Shown: positions 7,898 through 17,421 of the stretch, in pieces | Layout: each line of letters opens with the position of its first letter | How positions within the stretch are numbered: position 1 is the first letter of the stretch | Assembly: GCF_040530035.1 (NCBI RefSeq) | Contig: NZ_JBEWCD010000002.1 | Span: 2,027,792 to 2,091,791 of the forward strand | Length of the DNA stretch: 64,000 nt | Source: Roseibium sp. HPY-6 | GTDB lineage: Bacteria > Pseudomonadota > Alphaproteobacteria > Rhizobiales > Stappiaceae | Reading direction: 5' to 3' | The notes under the pieces: generated by a model | What the model saw: only the letters and a program-made list of their open reading frames with translations | Databases searched by the model: none | Told to the model about the DNA's origin: nothing | Position numbers and translations under genes: made by a program

Positions 7898-9379
7898 ATG
7901 ACGATTGTCGACGTACGCACACCCGATCCGAAGAAATTCATCAAGGGCGCGACCGGCGATTGGGAAATCGTGATCGGCATGGAAGTCCACGCCCAGGTGA
8001 CTTCCGAAGCCAAGCTTTTTTCCGGCGCCTCGACCGAATTCGGCAAGGATCCGAATGGCAATGTCAGCCTCGTCGATGCGGCCATGCCCGGCATGCTGCC
8101 TGTGATCAACGAAGAGTGCGTGCGGCAGGCAATCCGCACCGGTCTGGGTCTGAAAGCGGAAATCAATCTGAAATCCGTGTTCGACCGCAAGAACTATTTC
8201 TACCCGGATCTGCCACAGGGCTACCAGATCTCCCAGTTCAAACAGCCGATTGTCGGAGAAGGCAAGATCCTGCTCGACATGCCTGACGAACAGGTCGAGA
8301 TCGGTGTCGAGCGTCTGCACCTGGAGCAGGACGCCGGCAAGTCGCTGCATGACCAGCATCCGACCATGTCCTTCGTCGATCTCAACCGGTCAGGCGTTGC
8401 GCTGATGGAGATCGTCTCCAAGCCGGACCTGCGTTCGTCCGATGAAGCAAAGGCCTATCTCACGAAACTGCGCACGATCCTGCGTTACCTCGGCACGTGC
8501 GACGGCAACATGGACCAGGGCTCCATGCGCGCGGACGTCAACGTATCGGTGCGCCGCCCGGGGGGCGATTTCGGCACGCGCTGTGAAATCAAGAACGTCA
8601 ACTCGATCCGCTTCGTCGGTCAGGCAATCGAATATGAAGCCCGCCGCCAGGTAGCGATCCTGGAAGACGGCGGAGAGATTGATCAGGAAACCAGACTGTT
8701 CGATGCCGCGAAAGGCGAAACACGGTCTATGCGTTCGAAAGAGGAGGCGCACGACTATCGCTACTTCCCGGATCCGGACCTGCTGCCGCTCGAGTTCACA
8801 CAGGATTTTGTCAACGAGCTTGCCGGTCACCTTCCGGAACTTCCGGACGACAAGAAGGCCCGGTTCGTGAGCGACTACGGACTGACCGCCTATGACGCGG
8901 ATATCCTGGTCGTTGAAAAGGCATCCGCGGATTTCTTTGAAGAAGTTGCCCAGGGCCGCGATGCGAAGCTATCCGCCAACTGGGTGATCAACGAGCTCTT
9001 CGGCCGCCTTAACAAGGAAGGCAAAGACCTCTCCGAAAGCCCTGTATCTGCTGATCAACTCGGGTCGATCATCGACTTGATCAAGGCCGGGACGATTTCC
9101 GGAAAGATCGCCAAGGATCTGTTCGAGATTGTCTGGACCGAAGGCGGCAACCCGGCTCAGATCGTCGAAGATCGCGGTATGAAACAGGTCACGGACCTTG
9201 GTGCGATTGAGGCGATTGTCGATGAGATCTTTGCCGCTAATCCGGACAAGGTCGAACAGGCGAAAGACAAGCCTAATCTGGTCGGCTGGTTTGTCGGGCA
9301 GGTGATGAAGGCATCCAAGGGCAAGGCCAACCCGCAGGCGGTCAACGACCTGTTGAAGCAGAAAATCGGCTTGGAGTGA
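7898..9379 (+). CDS. gatB: Aspartyl/glutamyl-tRNA(Asn/Gln) amidotransferase subunit B
   Basis: A 493-residue GatB, full length. The catalytic kinase core begins [13 protein letters not shown] and has [42 protein letters not shown] and EIKNVNS, all GatB signatures. The C-terminal part carries the GatB/YqeY helical tail ([29 protein letters not shown]). GatB phosphorylates misacylated Glu-tRNA(Gln) or Asp-tRNA(Asn) and, with GatA and GatC, amidates it. gatA and gatC are not next to it. ATG at 7898 is chosen; a TTG three codons earlier is possible. Confidence 0.98.
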   Translation: MTIVDVRTPDPKKFIKGATGDWEIVIGMEVHAQVTSEAKLFSGASTEFGKDPNGNVSLVDAAMPGMLPVINEECVRQAIRTGLGLKAEINLKSVFDRKNYFYPDLPQGYQISQFKQPIVGEGKILLDMPDEQVEIGVERLHLEQDAGKSLHDQHPTMSFVDLNRSGVALMEIVSKPDLRSSDEAKAYLTKLRTILRYLGTCDGNMDQGSMRADVNVSVRRPGGDFGTRCEIKNVNSIRFVGQAIEYEARRQVAILEDGGEIDQETRLFDAAKGETRSMRSKEEAHDYRYFPDPDLLPLEFTQDFVNELAGHLPELPDDKKARFVSDYGLTAYDADILVVEKASADFFEEVAQGRDAKLSANWVINELFGRLNKEGKDLSESPVSADQLGSIIDLIKAGTISGKIAKDLFEIVWTEGGNPAQIVEDRGMKQVTDLGAIEAIVDEIFAANPDKVEQAKDKPNLVGWFVGQVMKASKGKANPQAVNDLLKQKIGLE

Positions 9380-9382
9380 CCC

Positions 9383-9778
9383 ATGTCCAGTAACGGCGGC
9401 CAGTCGGAAGTTGAGTTGCCCATCACTGGAACCTGTCACTGCGGCGCTGTCTCTTTCGAGTTAAGGACCGCGCCGCGGCATGCTGTAGCGTGCAATTGTT
9501 CCATATGCCGCCGCCTTGGCGCCGTCTGGGGACACGGTGATGCGCGTGACATCACGATAACAGCCGCGCCCGAAGCAACGATCCGTTACTCGCATGGTGA
9601 CAAGGAGATTGCTTTCCACACGTGCCGCACCTGCGGTGCGACGACCCACTGGGAAGGGATTGCAGGGCAGGGGAAAGAGCGCATGGCGGTAAATCTGCAG
9701 CTTACGGAACCCGGTACGATCGAAACAATCGGGCTGCGAAATTTCGATGGTGCCGAAACCTGGACGTTCCTGGATTGA
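9383..9778 (+). CDS. GFA family (Gfa-like/CENP-V) protein
   Basis: A 131-residue protein of the glutathione-dependent formaldehyde-activating fold. It shows GTCHCGAVSFEL, the CNCSICRRLG cluster and CRTCGATTHWEG, the Cys sets that bind two zinc ions in Gfa. Family members include Gfa, which helps form S-hydroxymethylglutathione, but most relatives are uncharacterised, so only the fold is firm. It starts 3 bases after gatB ends, and so may be co-transcribed with it. Confidence 0.9.
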   Translation: MSSNGGQSEVELPITGTCHCGAVSFELRTAPRHAVACNCSICRRLGAVWGHGDARDITITAAPEATIRYSHGDKEIAFHTCRTCGATTHWEGIAGQGKERMAVNLQLTEPGTIETIGLRNFDGAETWTFLD

Positions 9779-9866
9779 GTTCGGGCGGAAAGACCTGTTA
9801 CGCTGAACCTGCTGCAGCGGGACGCTCCGCGGAACCGAAACACTTCAGAACCTGCCGGGAGCGAGC

Positions 9867-10487
9867 GTGAACGCGGATCTTACAAGCCTTTTGCTGGCGC
9901 TTGGCATTTTCGCGGTCGGTTTTGTCAGTATTGGTCCGAACATCCTCGCAATCATCGGAACCTCCATGGAGCGCGGACGTGTCGCGGGTGCAAAGCTTGC
10001 GCTGGGCGTCGGGCTCGGATCCGGCATCTGGGCAACACTGACCGTTGCCGGTCTTACGGCACTCATTGCAGCTTACGCGCATGCGATCACGATCCTGAAA
10101 GTGCTGGGAGCGCTGTATCTTCTCTGGCTTGCCTATAAGGCGTTGCGCTCCGCGGCATCGCCGGGCGCAAATCTTGCTGCAAAACCGGCGAGTGGGCACC
10201 GGCTCATGCTTCAGGGTCTTGCCATACAGATGACCAACCCGAAGGCGGCTCTTCATTGGATTGCGATTGTCGGCATCGGCCTGGGTCCGGACGCGCCATT
10301 GTGGGTGGGGCTGGCACTCATCGCCAGCTGCACGTTGATGTCTGTCCTCGGCCACCTTGCCTATGCGGTGACTTTTTCCACGCAGCCCGTCGTTGATTTC
10401 TATCGTCGCAAACGGCGCTGGATCGAAACCGGACTGGGTGTCTTTTTTTCATTTGCGGCCTACAAACTGGCGACCTATCGCGTCTGA
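9867..10487 (+). CDS. LysE-family amino-acid exporter
   Basis: A 206-residue membrane protein with about six hydrophobic segments. The first carries the LysE/RhtB signature (IFAVGFVSIGPNILAIIGTSM followed by a Gly-rich GVGLGSGIWAT). These proteins export amino acids or homoserine lactones by proton antiport. The start is a GTG at 9867 with a purine-rich GGGAGC region upstream. It lies just before an amino-acid ABC importer, but a sigma-54 promoter separates them, so they are not simply one operon. Confidence 0.87.
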   Translation: MNADLTSLLLALGIFAVGFVSIGPNILAIIGTSMERGRVAGAKLALGVGLGSGIWATLTVAGLTALIAAYAHAITILKVLGALYLLWLAYKALRSAASPGANLAAKPASGHRLMLQGLAIQMTNPKAALHWIAIVGIGLGPDAPLWVGLALIASCTLMSVLGHLAYAVTFSTQPVVDFYRRKRRWIETGLGVFFSFAAYKLATYRV

Positions 10488-10788
10488 AATTAAAAGGCTG
10501 TGCTGTAACCGTGTTGGCGTGGTCTATGCACACCTGAAAACGCCAGATTTGACTTCGACCCACTGCATTGCGGGGCGAATGGTCTGCGAACTCGCGGCAA
10601 TAACTGGTCAATTGATTAGCTGGCTGCCTTTTTTCTGGGCGTTTGCACGATGGAACGCGCCCTCAAGCAGGGCGAGGCACTGGCGGATAGGTCAATTTCC
10701 GCTTGGCACGCACGTTGCAGAAGATCCCTGGGTTTCAAGCGGGCTTGGGGGCGTCCTTGTACAATGGCAACTTGGCGGTTCAGTCGAA
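10488..10788. other. Upstream regulatory region of the amino-acid transporter
   Basis: About 300 bases between the LysE gene and the first permease. The frame of the permease stays open through most of it but the encoded residues (for example CELAAITGQLISWLP, then a stretch rich in Arg and Trp) do not resemble a permease, and a sigma-54 promoter lies inside it. It is read as non-coding leader and enhancer space; no enhancer site was identified. Confidence 0.5.
10703..10719 (+). promoter_or_regulatory. Sigma-54 (RpoN) promoter
   Basis: TTGGCACGCACGTTGCA fits the sigma-54 consensus TGGCACG-N4-TTGCW at every defined base: GG at 10705-10706, exactly ten bases, then GC at 10717-10718. Transcription would begin near 10730, upstream of the amino-acid permease genes, suggesting nitrogen control through an NtrC-type activator. 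Confidence 0.85.
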
Positions 10789-11469
10789 GTGGCTGATCTG
10801 AGATTTTTCGAAATTTATCGTAATCCTGAGTATCTCTGGCTTCTCTTTCAGGGAGCATTGGTTAGCGGTTTTCTCACAATAGGCGGCGGCATACTCGGCT
10901 TTATCGCTGCGCTGTTCCTCGCAGCCTTCCGGCACTACCGGGTACCGGTTCTGATGCACCTGGCGACAGCATGGGTCGAATTCATCCGTAACACACCGCT
11001 GATCGTCCAGATGTTCTTCATCGCATTCGGATTGCCGCTCCTGTTCGGCTACCAGTGGCCGTTCTGGGGACACGCACTGCTGGCACTTTCGGTGAATTTT
11101 TCTGCTTATTTCGCAGAAATCCTGCGCGCAGGCCTTGCTTCTGTTGAAGCCGGGCAAGGCGAGGCGGCGGATGCGCTCGGGATCCCGAGATGGCTGAGTT
11201 TCGTAAAGGTGAGCCTGCCACAGGCCGTCGCGGCCATGTACCCGTCGCTGAACAGCCAGTTCATATTCCTGTTTTTGACGACCGGTGTGATATCGGAAAT
11301 CGGCGTGACCGACCTGACCTGGGCGGGCGTCTTTATCGACAGCCGTAGCTTTCGATCCTTCGAGGTCTTTTTCACCCTGACCGTGATCTACGTCCTCATG
11401 TCGCTCATGTTCAAAAGCGCGCTGCGTCTGCTTCACGACAGGCTCTTCAAGTGGAAGGTTGTCCGGTGA
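10789..11469 (+). CDS. Amino-acid ABC transporter permease (HisM/GlnP type), first subunit
   Basis: About 226 residues with five hydrophobic segments and the His/Glu/Gln permease signature: EFIRNTPLIVQMFFIAFGLP, then the EAA loop EAGQGEAADALGIPRWLSFVKV SLPQA. It forms an inner-membrane channel with the next gene for uptake of an amino acid. The start is uncertain; the GTG at 10789 is the first in-frame start after the predicted sigma-54 transcription start, but it has no clear ribosome-binding site, and ATG 10579 is also in frame. The next gene overlaps by 4 bases (GTGA). Confidence 0.85.
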   Translation: MADLRFFEIYRNPEYLWLLFQGALVSGFLTIGGGILGFIAALFLAAFRHYRVPVLMHLATAWVEFIRNTPLIVQMFFIAFGLPLLFGYQWPFWGHALLALSVNFSAYFAEILRAGLASVEAGQGEAADALGIPRWLSFVKVSLPQAVAAMYPSLNSQFIFLFLTTGVISEIGVTDLTWAGVFIDSRSFRSFEVFFTLTVIYVLMSLMFKSALRLLHDRLFKWKVVR

Positions 11470-12176
11470 AAGACCTGTTCGCAGAGGTTTTGGGCAAGCC
11501 GTTCGGTATTGTCCTGTTTCAGCTGCTGGAGGCGACCCAGTACACGATCTACCTGTCGCTGATCGCCTTCGTCGGGGGCGGCTTGATTGCCATGATTGTC
11601 ACCGCGGCGCGCGTGACCCCTGGACGTTTTCTGTCTGGCGTTTCAACGGTCTACACATGGTTGTTCCAATCCGTTCCGCTGTTGATGCTCTTGTTCCTGT
11701 TGGGACTGGGTGTGCCGCATCTGTTCTCGTTGCGCATCGATCCCTGGCACGCGGCCGGTCTGGCTCTAACCCTTTACACCAGTGCCTATCTCGCAGAGGT
11801 CTGGTGCGGCGCTATTTTCGCGGTGCCCGGCAGCCAGCACGAGGGCGGCAAGGCTCTTGGTCTCACGCTGCTGCAGATCATGATCCTGCTCATATTGCCG
11901 CAGGCCGTGCGTTTGGCGATCGCGCCGACGATCGGGTTCATGGTGCAGATCATCAAGGGGACGTCGCTTGCCTATATCATCGGTTTCCATGACTTGATGA
12001 CGGTGGGAAAACGGTGGGCGAACTCACCCGTTCCGGGCACCCAGCCGTTCCTCATCTACCCGCTGATGGCAATCATCTATTTCAGTCTCTGTTTTCCATT
12101 GTCCGTTTGGTCGCGCCGCCTTGAAAAGCGGCTCGGATCAGCATCGTCGGCGGGCGGGGGCAAACCCGCCGCCTGA
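11466..12176 (+). CDS. Amino-acid ABC transporter permease, second subunit
   Basis: A 236-residue permease of the same family as the preceding gene. It has five membrane segments, with FQSVPLLMLLFLLGLGVP replacing the usual RNTPLL and the EAA loop EGGKALGLTLLQIMILLILPQAVR. A GTG at 11466 overlaps the upstream stop (GTGA) and has GGAAGG in front, so the two subunits are translationally coupled. It acts as a heterodimer with the first subunit. No ATP-binding subunit gene follows; it must be encoded elsewhere. Confidence 0.92.
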   Translation: MKDLFAEVLGKPFGIVLFQLLEATQYTIYLSLIAFVGGGLIAMIVTAARVTPGRFLSGVSTVYTWLFQSVPLLMLLFLLGLGVPHLFSLRIDPWHAAGLALTLYTSAYLAEVWCGAIFAVPGSQHEGGKALGLTLLQIMILLILPQAVRLAIAPTIGFMVQIIKGTSLAYIIGFHDLMTVGKRWANSPVPGTQPFLIYPLMAIIYFSLCFPLSVWSRRLEKRLGSASSAGGGKPAA

Positions 12177-12214
12177 AACATCGCGCTTGTTCAACCAAAA
12201 AGGAGGGTCGCGAA

Positions 12215-13003
12215 ATGTGGAAGAAACTAACTGGTCTTGGAGGGGTTTTACTGTCGGCTGCGCTGGTTTTCGCCAGCCCGGCAACGGCGGAACTCAAGGA
12301 CATCCTGGAAGCTGGTACGATCAAGATCGCAACGCCTGAGAATTTCCCGCCTTTCGGGTCCCTTGGCGCGGACGGCGAGTACGAAGGTTATGACATCGAC
12401 GTTGCCAAGATGATTGCCGAAGATCTCGGTGTGGAACTCGAACTGGTCCCGGTGACGTCGAAGCAGAGAATTCCTTTCCTTGAAACCGACAGGGTTGACC
12501 TTGTCATTTCAACGCTCGGTGCCAACCCGGAACGCGCAAAGTCGATCTGGTTCTCGCATGCCTACGCGCCATTCTTTTCCGGCGCGTTTGCCAAACCGGA
12601 CATTTCTGTTGCAACGATTGCAGACTTTGCCGGAAAGAAAATTGCAGTGACGGGTGGGACCCTGGAAGATCTGGCAATTACCGATGATGCACCCGAGGGC
12701 TCTGAGATCATCCGGTTTGGCGACAACGCAGCCACAATCGCGGCTTACGTCTCGGGACAGGCCGATATAATCGTCACCGGCAACATGGTTGCGCTTGGAA
12801 TTTCCAACGACAATCCGGACTTCAACCTGGAGACCAAATTCATCATCGCCAACTCGCCGTCCTATATCGGTGTGAAAACCGGAAACATCGACCTGCTCCA
12901 ATGGGTCAATGTGTTCGTCCTGCACAAGAAGCTCAACGGCAAGCTCGATGAACTGTCGCAGAAGTGGTTGAAAACCCCGCTGCCGCCGCTGCCTGCGCTC
13001 TGA
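12215..13003 (+). CDS. Periplasmic amino-acid-binding protein of the ABC transporter
   Basis: A 262-residue solute-binding protein (SBP family 3). It has a signal peptide ending at SPATA-E, then the first lobe ILEAGTIKIATPENFPPFGS with GYDIDVAKMIAEDLGVELELVPVTSKQRIPFLETDRVDL, the standard amino-acid-binding motif, and a QWVNVFVLHKKLNGKLDELSQKW tail. AAAGGAGGG stands 7 bases before the ATG. It delivers the ligand to the two permeases upstream. The lone -Phe-Gly- ligand pocket gives no clear substrate; a polar amino acid is likely. Confidence 0.93.
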   Translation: MWKKLTGLGGVLLSAALVFASPATAELKDILEAGTIKIATPENFPPFGSLGADGEYEGYDIDVAKMIAEDLGVELELVPVTSKQRIPFLETDRVDLVISTLGANPERAKSIWFSHAYAPFFSGAFAKPDISVATIADFAGKKIAVTGGTLEDLAITDDAPEGSEIIRFGDNAATIAAYVSGQADIIVTGNMVALGISNDNPDFNLETKFIIANSPSYIGVKTGNIDLLQWVNVFVLHKKLNGKLDELSQKWLKTPLPPLPAL

Positions 13004-13106
13004 CACGAACCAAACCGGTGGAGGGCGTCTCCTACGCAGGCGCTCTCCCGGTGCCGCATTTGTTTGATGGGTTACATGGGATGGGAAATCATGTATCCCG
13101 CTTGCT

Positions 13107-14654
13107 ATGAAGCCTTTGCCAGAAGCACCATCCCGCGGCGCTGACACTCCGTTCTATGCCACACCCTTGGCCGTCTGGGGCATTGTTGCCTTGTGGGGCC
13201 TGACACACTTGCTTCTGCGCGCCTTGTCGACACCGGTTCTCGGCACGGACGACATGTTCGAAAACGTGCTCGTTCAGACACTGGAGCCGGGTTACATGCT
13301 TCGCCAGCCACCGCTTTACGAGTGGTTGCTCTGGTCCGCGCAGCAGATTTTCGGTCCGACGATCTGGTCGGCTCTTTTCGTGAAATACGGCCTGATTTCG
13401 GTTGCTGCGCTGTTCCTGTTCCTGATTGCGCGCAAGGCACTTGAAGATCCGCGGCTTGCAGCGCTATGCGCCTTTTCCTATTCGCTCTACTACCAGTTCG
13501 GCTGGAACCTTCATGAAGGTGTGACGCACACGGTCGTTTTGACCACTGCCTGCGCGGCGAGTGCGTTTTTCTTCGTCAAGGCGCTCGAGACCGGGCGTTT
13601 GGGTTTTTATCTTTTGTTCGGCGCTGTCGCGGGTGCGGGTCTGCTTGGCAAGCACTCCTACCCGATCTTTGTTGTGGCGCTCGTTCTGGCCGCGCTCAGC
13701 GATGGTGCGTGGCGCGGAAAAATCAGGCTGTCGGGTCTCGTCCTTGTTCCGGTCGCGGCCGCCGTTGTCTACAGCCCTTATGCGATGTGGATCCTCACAG
13801 AAGGCTTGCAGCTCTTTGCCTCTGTCTCAAAGACCATGGGTGTCGCATCAGAAACATCTCATTTTTCGCGGGCAGGAGAGGGGCTTGGCAAGCTTGCCTT
13901 CGGTCTCCTGGGCTTTTCCGTCATCCTGCTACCGGTCCTGCTGCTGCTTTTCTGGCCGCGCTATCTTGGCAGGAAGGAACCGGCAACGCTCGCGGTCAAC
14001 GAGGTTGCCCGTTTGTGCGGGCGTACTGTGCTGGCGATGATCCTGCTGACGGCGGTCATGATTGCTATTACGGGCGCAACCTACGTCAAGGAGCGCCACA
14101 TGCATCCCTTGATGCTGCTGTTGCCGATCTATCTGTTCGCCGATCTTGAACGGTTCGGATTTGGCAGGCGGTGGCGCTGGCTTACGGCAGTTGTCATCGC
14201 CACGGGAGCAGTCGTCTTTCTCGCGCGTGTCCCGGGCCTTGTGGCGCCTGACAAGTTCTGGTGCGGCGGCAAATGCCGCCATATGAAACCCTATGCGGAC
14301 CTCAAATCACCACTTCAGGCACTCGGCGCCGGAGAGGCGACCCTGATCGCCGACGATGGCTATACGGGCGGCAATCTCCGCGTGCTGTTTCCAGGCGCGC
14401 GCGTGGTCACAGATGCTATTCCGGCGCGAGTGCCGTCGCGCGAAAAATGCTTCTTCGTCTGGGAAGAAGGCGACAGGCGGCCTGATGAACCGGCCGATCA
14501 GCGCTTCAAGGAAGTTGTCTTCGCCAAAACCGGGGAGCCGGTCTCGACCGACTATCTGACGGGATCCTGGCCGCATCTTTGGAAAGAAGATGGCTGGCGA
14601 ACCACCTGGTGGGGTGTTGCCGAATTGAAACCGGACGAAACTCTCTGCCAATAG
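13107..14654 (+). CDS. GT39-type (ArnT/PMT-like) membrane glycosyltransferase
   Basis: A 515-residue integral membrane protein with about ten or more hydrophobic helices. After the first helix it shows GTDDMFENVLVQ and a QPPLYEWLLWSAQ segment, the acidic pair and Gln-Pro-Pro-Leu loop of the GT-C/PMT_2 glycosyltransferases such as ArnT. These use polyprenyl-phosphate sugars on the periplasmic side to modify lipid A, glycans or proteins. The soluble C-terminal 100 residues follow the last helix. The acceptor is unknown, and the gene is isolated. Confidence 0.85.
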   Translation: MKPLPEAPSRGADTPFYATPLAVWGIVALWGLTHLLLRALSTPVLGTDDMFENVLVQTLEPGYMLRQPPLYEWLLWSAQQIFGPTIWSALFVKYGLISVAALFLFLIARKALEDPRLAALCAFSYSLYYQFGWNLHEGVTHTVVLTTACAASAFFFVKALETGRLGFYLLFGAVAGAGLLGKHSYPIFVVALVLAALSDGAWRGKIRLSGLVLVPVAAAVVYSPYAMWILTEGLQLFASVSKTMGVASETSHFSRAGEGLGKLAFGLLGFSVILLPVLLLLFWPRYLGRKEPATLAVNEVARLCGRTVLAMILLTAVMIAITGATYVKERHMHPLMLLLPIYLFADLERFGFGRRWRWLTAVVIATGAVVFLARVPGLVAPDKFWCGGKCRHMKPYADLKSPLQALGAGEATLIADDGYTGGNLRVLFPGARVVTDAIPARVPSREKCFFVWEEGDRRPDEPADQRFKEVVFAKTGEPVSTDYLTGSWPHLWKEDGWRTTWWGVAELKPDETLCQ

Positions 14655-14665
14655 GGCACCGGGCT

Positions 14666-15193
14666 CTAGGCTTGTGATGCCAGCAGCGTATCCGTCTTGC
14701 GTTCCAGAAATTGTCCAAGCTCGTCATAACCGTTCGAAAAGCTGGAGCACCAGATGCGGCCAATGCCGGCGACTTCGATATAGTCCGCCTGGACGAGAGC
14801 AGAGCGGCCGACAAATTCAAGATTGTCCCACGACACGGACTTGCTTCGCATGAACGGGCTGTTGAAGTGAATGAAGTTGCGGTCATAGCCCAGGCGGACA
14901 AAGAAAACCTGGTAGTTGACGAAGATCGTCATCGCGAGAAAACCGGCCGTGATGACAAAGGCAAAGGCGATCTGCTTTGCCGGTGCATGCGCCATCGCGT
15001 AGACAAACAATATCGCCAACGGCACAAGCGATGCGGCAAGGCACTTTACCGGCCAACCATAGCTCAGGAAGCAGATATGCCCCCTTCTGACGGCGTTGGG
15101 TTGGGCCGACGCGGACAGCCCCCAAACAGAAGCTGCACCAATTGCGCCGCATCCGGCCGCCATTGCAAATCCGCCCCAGTCAATCACGCCCAT
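14666..15193 (-). CDS. Membrane protein of unknown function
   Basis: A 175-residue protein with three hydrophobic segments (residues about 5-27, 49-69 and 74-95), followed by a soluble, beta-rich domain (RLGYDRNFIHFNSPFMRSKSVSWDNLEFVG) that resembles a small PH-like or membrane-proximal domain. No catalytic motif is visible. It is convergent with the glycosyltransferase gene, 11 bases apart. The family is not recognised. Confidence 0.65.
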   Translation of the reverse strand: MGVIDWGGFAMAAGCGAIGAASVWGLSASAQPNAVRRGHICFLSYGWPVKCLAASLVPLAILFVYAMAHAPAKQIAFAFVITAGFLAMTIFVNYQVFFVRLGYDRNFIHFNSPFMRSKSVSWDNLEFVGRSALVQADYIEVAGIGRIWCSSFSNGYDELGQFLERKTDTLLASQA

Positions 15194-15334
15194 GCCTCAC
15201 AAGCTGATCCAAATTCAACCTAAGGGTATGGACGCCGGTTTAAATCTTGGTACATCAGGTAAAATGCATTTGAGTCAAATTGTAGCAATGGCACGCTCGG
15301 GCACTGCCAAGCAGTCCGCTTCGCGGCGCGTTCC

Positions 15335-15829
15335 ATGGCTTTTCAAGGGAAATTGGTGCGCAAAGTGGAACCCGAAATCCAAATCGAAAAGGCTGCGATT
15401 AGCCACCTCCGCGACATCGTTGCCATCATAAATGCCGGTGCCACGAGTGTGCGCAAGGACAGGGAATTCGACAACTGGCAGGACTACCGGCCCGCTCTCG
15501 AAGCGCTCATCGCAGCGCCGGAAGTCGATATCTATGTCGCCCTCAACGAGGCCGGAGAAGTCGTCGGTACGTATCAGATCCATTTCCTGAAGGGGATGGC
15601 CTTCAAGGGCCGGCCGCGTGTCGAACTTGAAAGCGTTCACGTGCGCGCTGATCAGCGCGGCAAAGGTGTTGGCCGCAAGATGATGGCGCACGCGGAAGAC
15701 CTTGCGCGACAGTTCAATGCCTGCATGTTGCAGTTGACATCGAACCGGGAGCGCGAAGGCTCACACCCTTTCTATCGCCGGCTCGGGTATGACCAAAGTC
15801 ATCTGGGCTACAAGAAAATGCTGCTCTAG
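15335..15829 (+). CDS. GNAT-family N-acetyltransferase
   Basis: A 164-residue GNAT enzyme. The acetyl-CoA motif A is clear: VELESVHVRADQRGKGVGRKMM (Q/R-x-x-G-x-G/A), and motif B ends in HPFYRRLGYDQSHLGYKKML. Such enzymes transfer acetyl groups from acetyl-CoA to small amines or protein amino groups. The substrate is not predictable. The gene is alone between a membrane-protein gene and an alpha/beta hydrolase gene. Confidence 0.9.
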   Translation: MAFQGKLVRKVEPEIQIEKAAISHLRDIVAIINAGATSVRKDREFDNWQDYRPALEALIAAPEVDIYVALNEAGEVVGTYQIHFLKGMAFKGRPRVELESVHVRADQRGKGVGRKMMAHAEDLARQFNACMLQLTSNREREGSHPFYRRLGYDQSHLGYKKMLL

Positions 15830-16056
15830 ATGGAGAGCAACTGCCATCCGGCGTGATCAGATGTCGGTGCTTGGCAACCTAGGCCACTGCATTTGCATGA
15901 TCAATTTGCGCGATACCTTGGGCCAACGCAAGGCGAGGGCGTATAGCCAGAACCAGGGGGCATTGCGTTCAAAAGCCTGTCACCCGAGCGCAGTTGATCG
16001 GCATTTTTTCGCAAGGCTGCCGTGCGGGTGGTTTGAGAGGAAAAAACCGGATTGCC

Positions 16057-16824
16057 TCAAAGTGCGCGAATCCACTCCAGGCAGTGCTGTGCGAGCTTTT
16101 CACGCCCTTCTTCCAGCTGCATGTAGTGACATCTTCCAGGAACCTCGATGAAGGTCGCGCGGGTACCGTAGCGATCCGCCATCGTCTTGGCTGTTGTCGG
16201 CGGCACAACCTTGTCTTCGCTCCCGGAGAGAAACAGCAGGGGCGCGGTTGCACGGGTGAAGTCTATCCTGGTCGTCTGATTGACGTCGTACATCCAGAAG
16301 AACAGTTCAAAGAGAACCTGTCCGCTTTCCGTGCCGAGCCGGTCGCAGATATCATGCTGCTGTTCCACCGGCATCGTGTTGAGCCCGTAAGCTGCCAGCA
16401 AGTCGAAATCCTGTCCGGGGACGTCTTCCCAGAACGGGCCGGCGGACATGAACATTTTGCCAAGCGCGCGTTCCATCTCTGTGGTGGGGACGGTTCCGTT
16501 GATGATGCTGCTGTTAATGAGGACGCCCGCTTCAATCAGTTCGCGCGCGGAAAGCAGTTGCCCGATCAGTCCTCCAAGGGAATGTCCGATCACGATGGGC
16601 TTTTGCTCAAGCGTTTCAATGAACGCCGCAATATCAGCTACGTAGTCAGCTATGCTGACGCCTTTCAGTGCCTGTGTTCGCTCTTCTCCTTCCGGAAGAT
16701 CGTGGAAGCGGTAGACGGGGCTGTGGCACGTATAGCCCTCAGCCTCGAAAAAGTGGCGGATCGGGTCCAGCGTCCAGGAAGTGGCATTGGTTCCATGAAG
16801 AAAGACAATCACCTTTTCTGACAT
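16057..16824 (-). CDS. Alpha/beta hydrolase
   Basis: A 255-residue alpha/beta hydrolase. It has the oxyanion HGTN near the start (VIVFLHGTNATSW), nucleophile elbow GHSLGG with Ser as the nucleophile, the acid in LFLSGSEDKVVPP and the catalytic His in EVPGRCHYMQLEEG. Related enzymes are esterases, lipases and haloperoxidases; the substrate is unknown. No neighbour suggests a pathway. Confidence 0.92.
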   Translation of the reverse strand: MSEKVIVFLHGTNATSWTLDPIRHFFEAEGYTCHSPVYRFHDLPEGEERTQALKGVSIADYVADIAAFIETLEQKPIVIGHSLGGLIGQLLSARELIEAGVLINSSIINGTVPTTEMERALGKMFMSAGPFWEDVPGQDFDLLAAYGLNTMPVEQQHDICDRLGTESGQVLFELFFWMYDVNQTTRIDFTRATAPLLFLSGSEDKVVPPTTAKTMADRYGTRATFIEVPGRCHYMQLEEGREKLAQHCLEWIRAL

Positions 16825-17151
16825 TTACCGGCTCCGTCGCATGAAGGGGTGGTTTGGCTTTTGTTGTGCCGAACCAGAAAACCAAACTCTTGGCTTGGTG
16901 AACAGAGCGTTTATGCGGTTGATGAATTTCCAGGGTAAATTGGTTGAAATATTTGATGAAATCGCCGCCTCATGATTACCACTGCGTAAATTTCAGACTT
17001 GTTTAAAGTTTTGTTCGCTTTGCGTTAAACCTGTTTTTTTACGAGCCATTTAACTGCTCCTGTTGAAGTAGAGCTCAAGAAACGCCGGGGACAAACTCGC
17101 AATTACTTGCGTTTCTGGGGAAGTCGAACAGAGGACGAAAAGGGGAGCGTT
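16825..17151. other. Intergenic region, nothing recognised
   Basis: About 330 bases between divergent genes, partly AT-rich (around 16,960-17,045). It presumably holds both promoters; no specific site or coding frame stands out. Confidence 0.4.
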
Positions 17152-17421
17152 ATGGCTCGTTTTGAAATTCACTCGGCCGATATGGCCGCCATGGGCGAAA
17201 AGCCTATCACTGCTGATATCCTGTTCCAGATGGGACTGGACAGCGCCTGCGGCCGCAACGGCGCGACCGATCTGGTAACAGCGCACAAGTGGTTCAACAT
17301 CGCTGCGCTTAAAGGCAACAAGGACGCTGCTCAGTATCGCAAGGAAATCTCCGGCGAAATGAGCCCGTCAGAGATTGCCGAAGCACAGCGCTCCGCGCGT
17401 GAATGGCTGTCAATGCATTGA
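17152..17421 (+). CDS. Small Sel1-like repeat protein
   Basis: An 89-residue protein with a Sel1-like unit: ILFQMGLDSACGRNGATDLVTAHKWFNIAALKGNKDAAQYRKEI. Short proteins of this form are widespread in Rhizobiales; their role is unknown. The ATG at 17152 has AAAAGGGGAG just upstream and is preferred to a frame extension to 17107. It is a single gene. Confidence 0.85.
   Translation: MARFEIHSADMAAMGEKPITADILFQMGLDSACGRNGATDLVTAHKWFNIAALKGNKDAAQYRKEISGEMSPSEIAEAQRSAREWLSMH

Noticed and set aside
10393..10788. Upstream extension of the first permease frame
   Set aside because: It overlaps the LysE gene end and a sigma-54 promoter and its residues do not resemble a permease.
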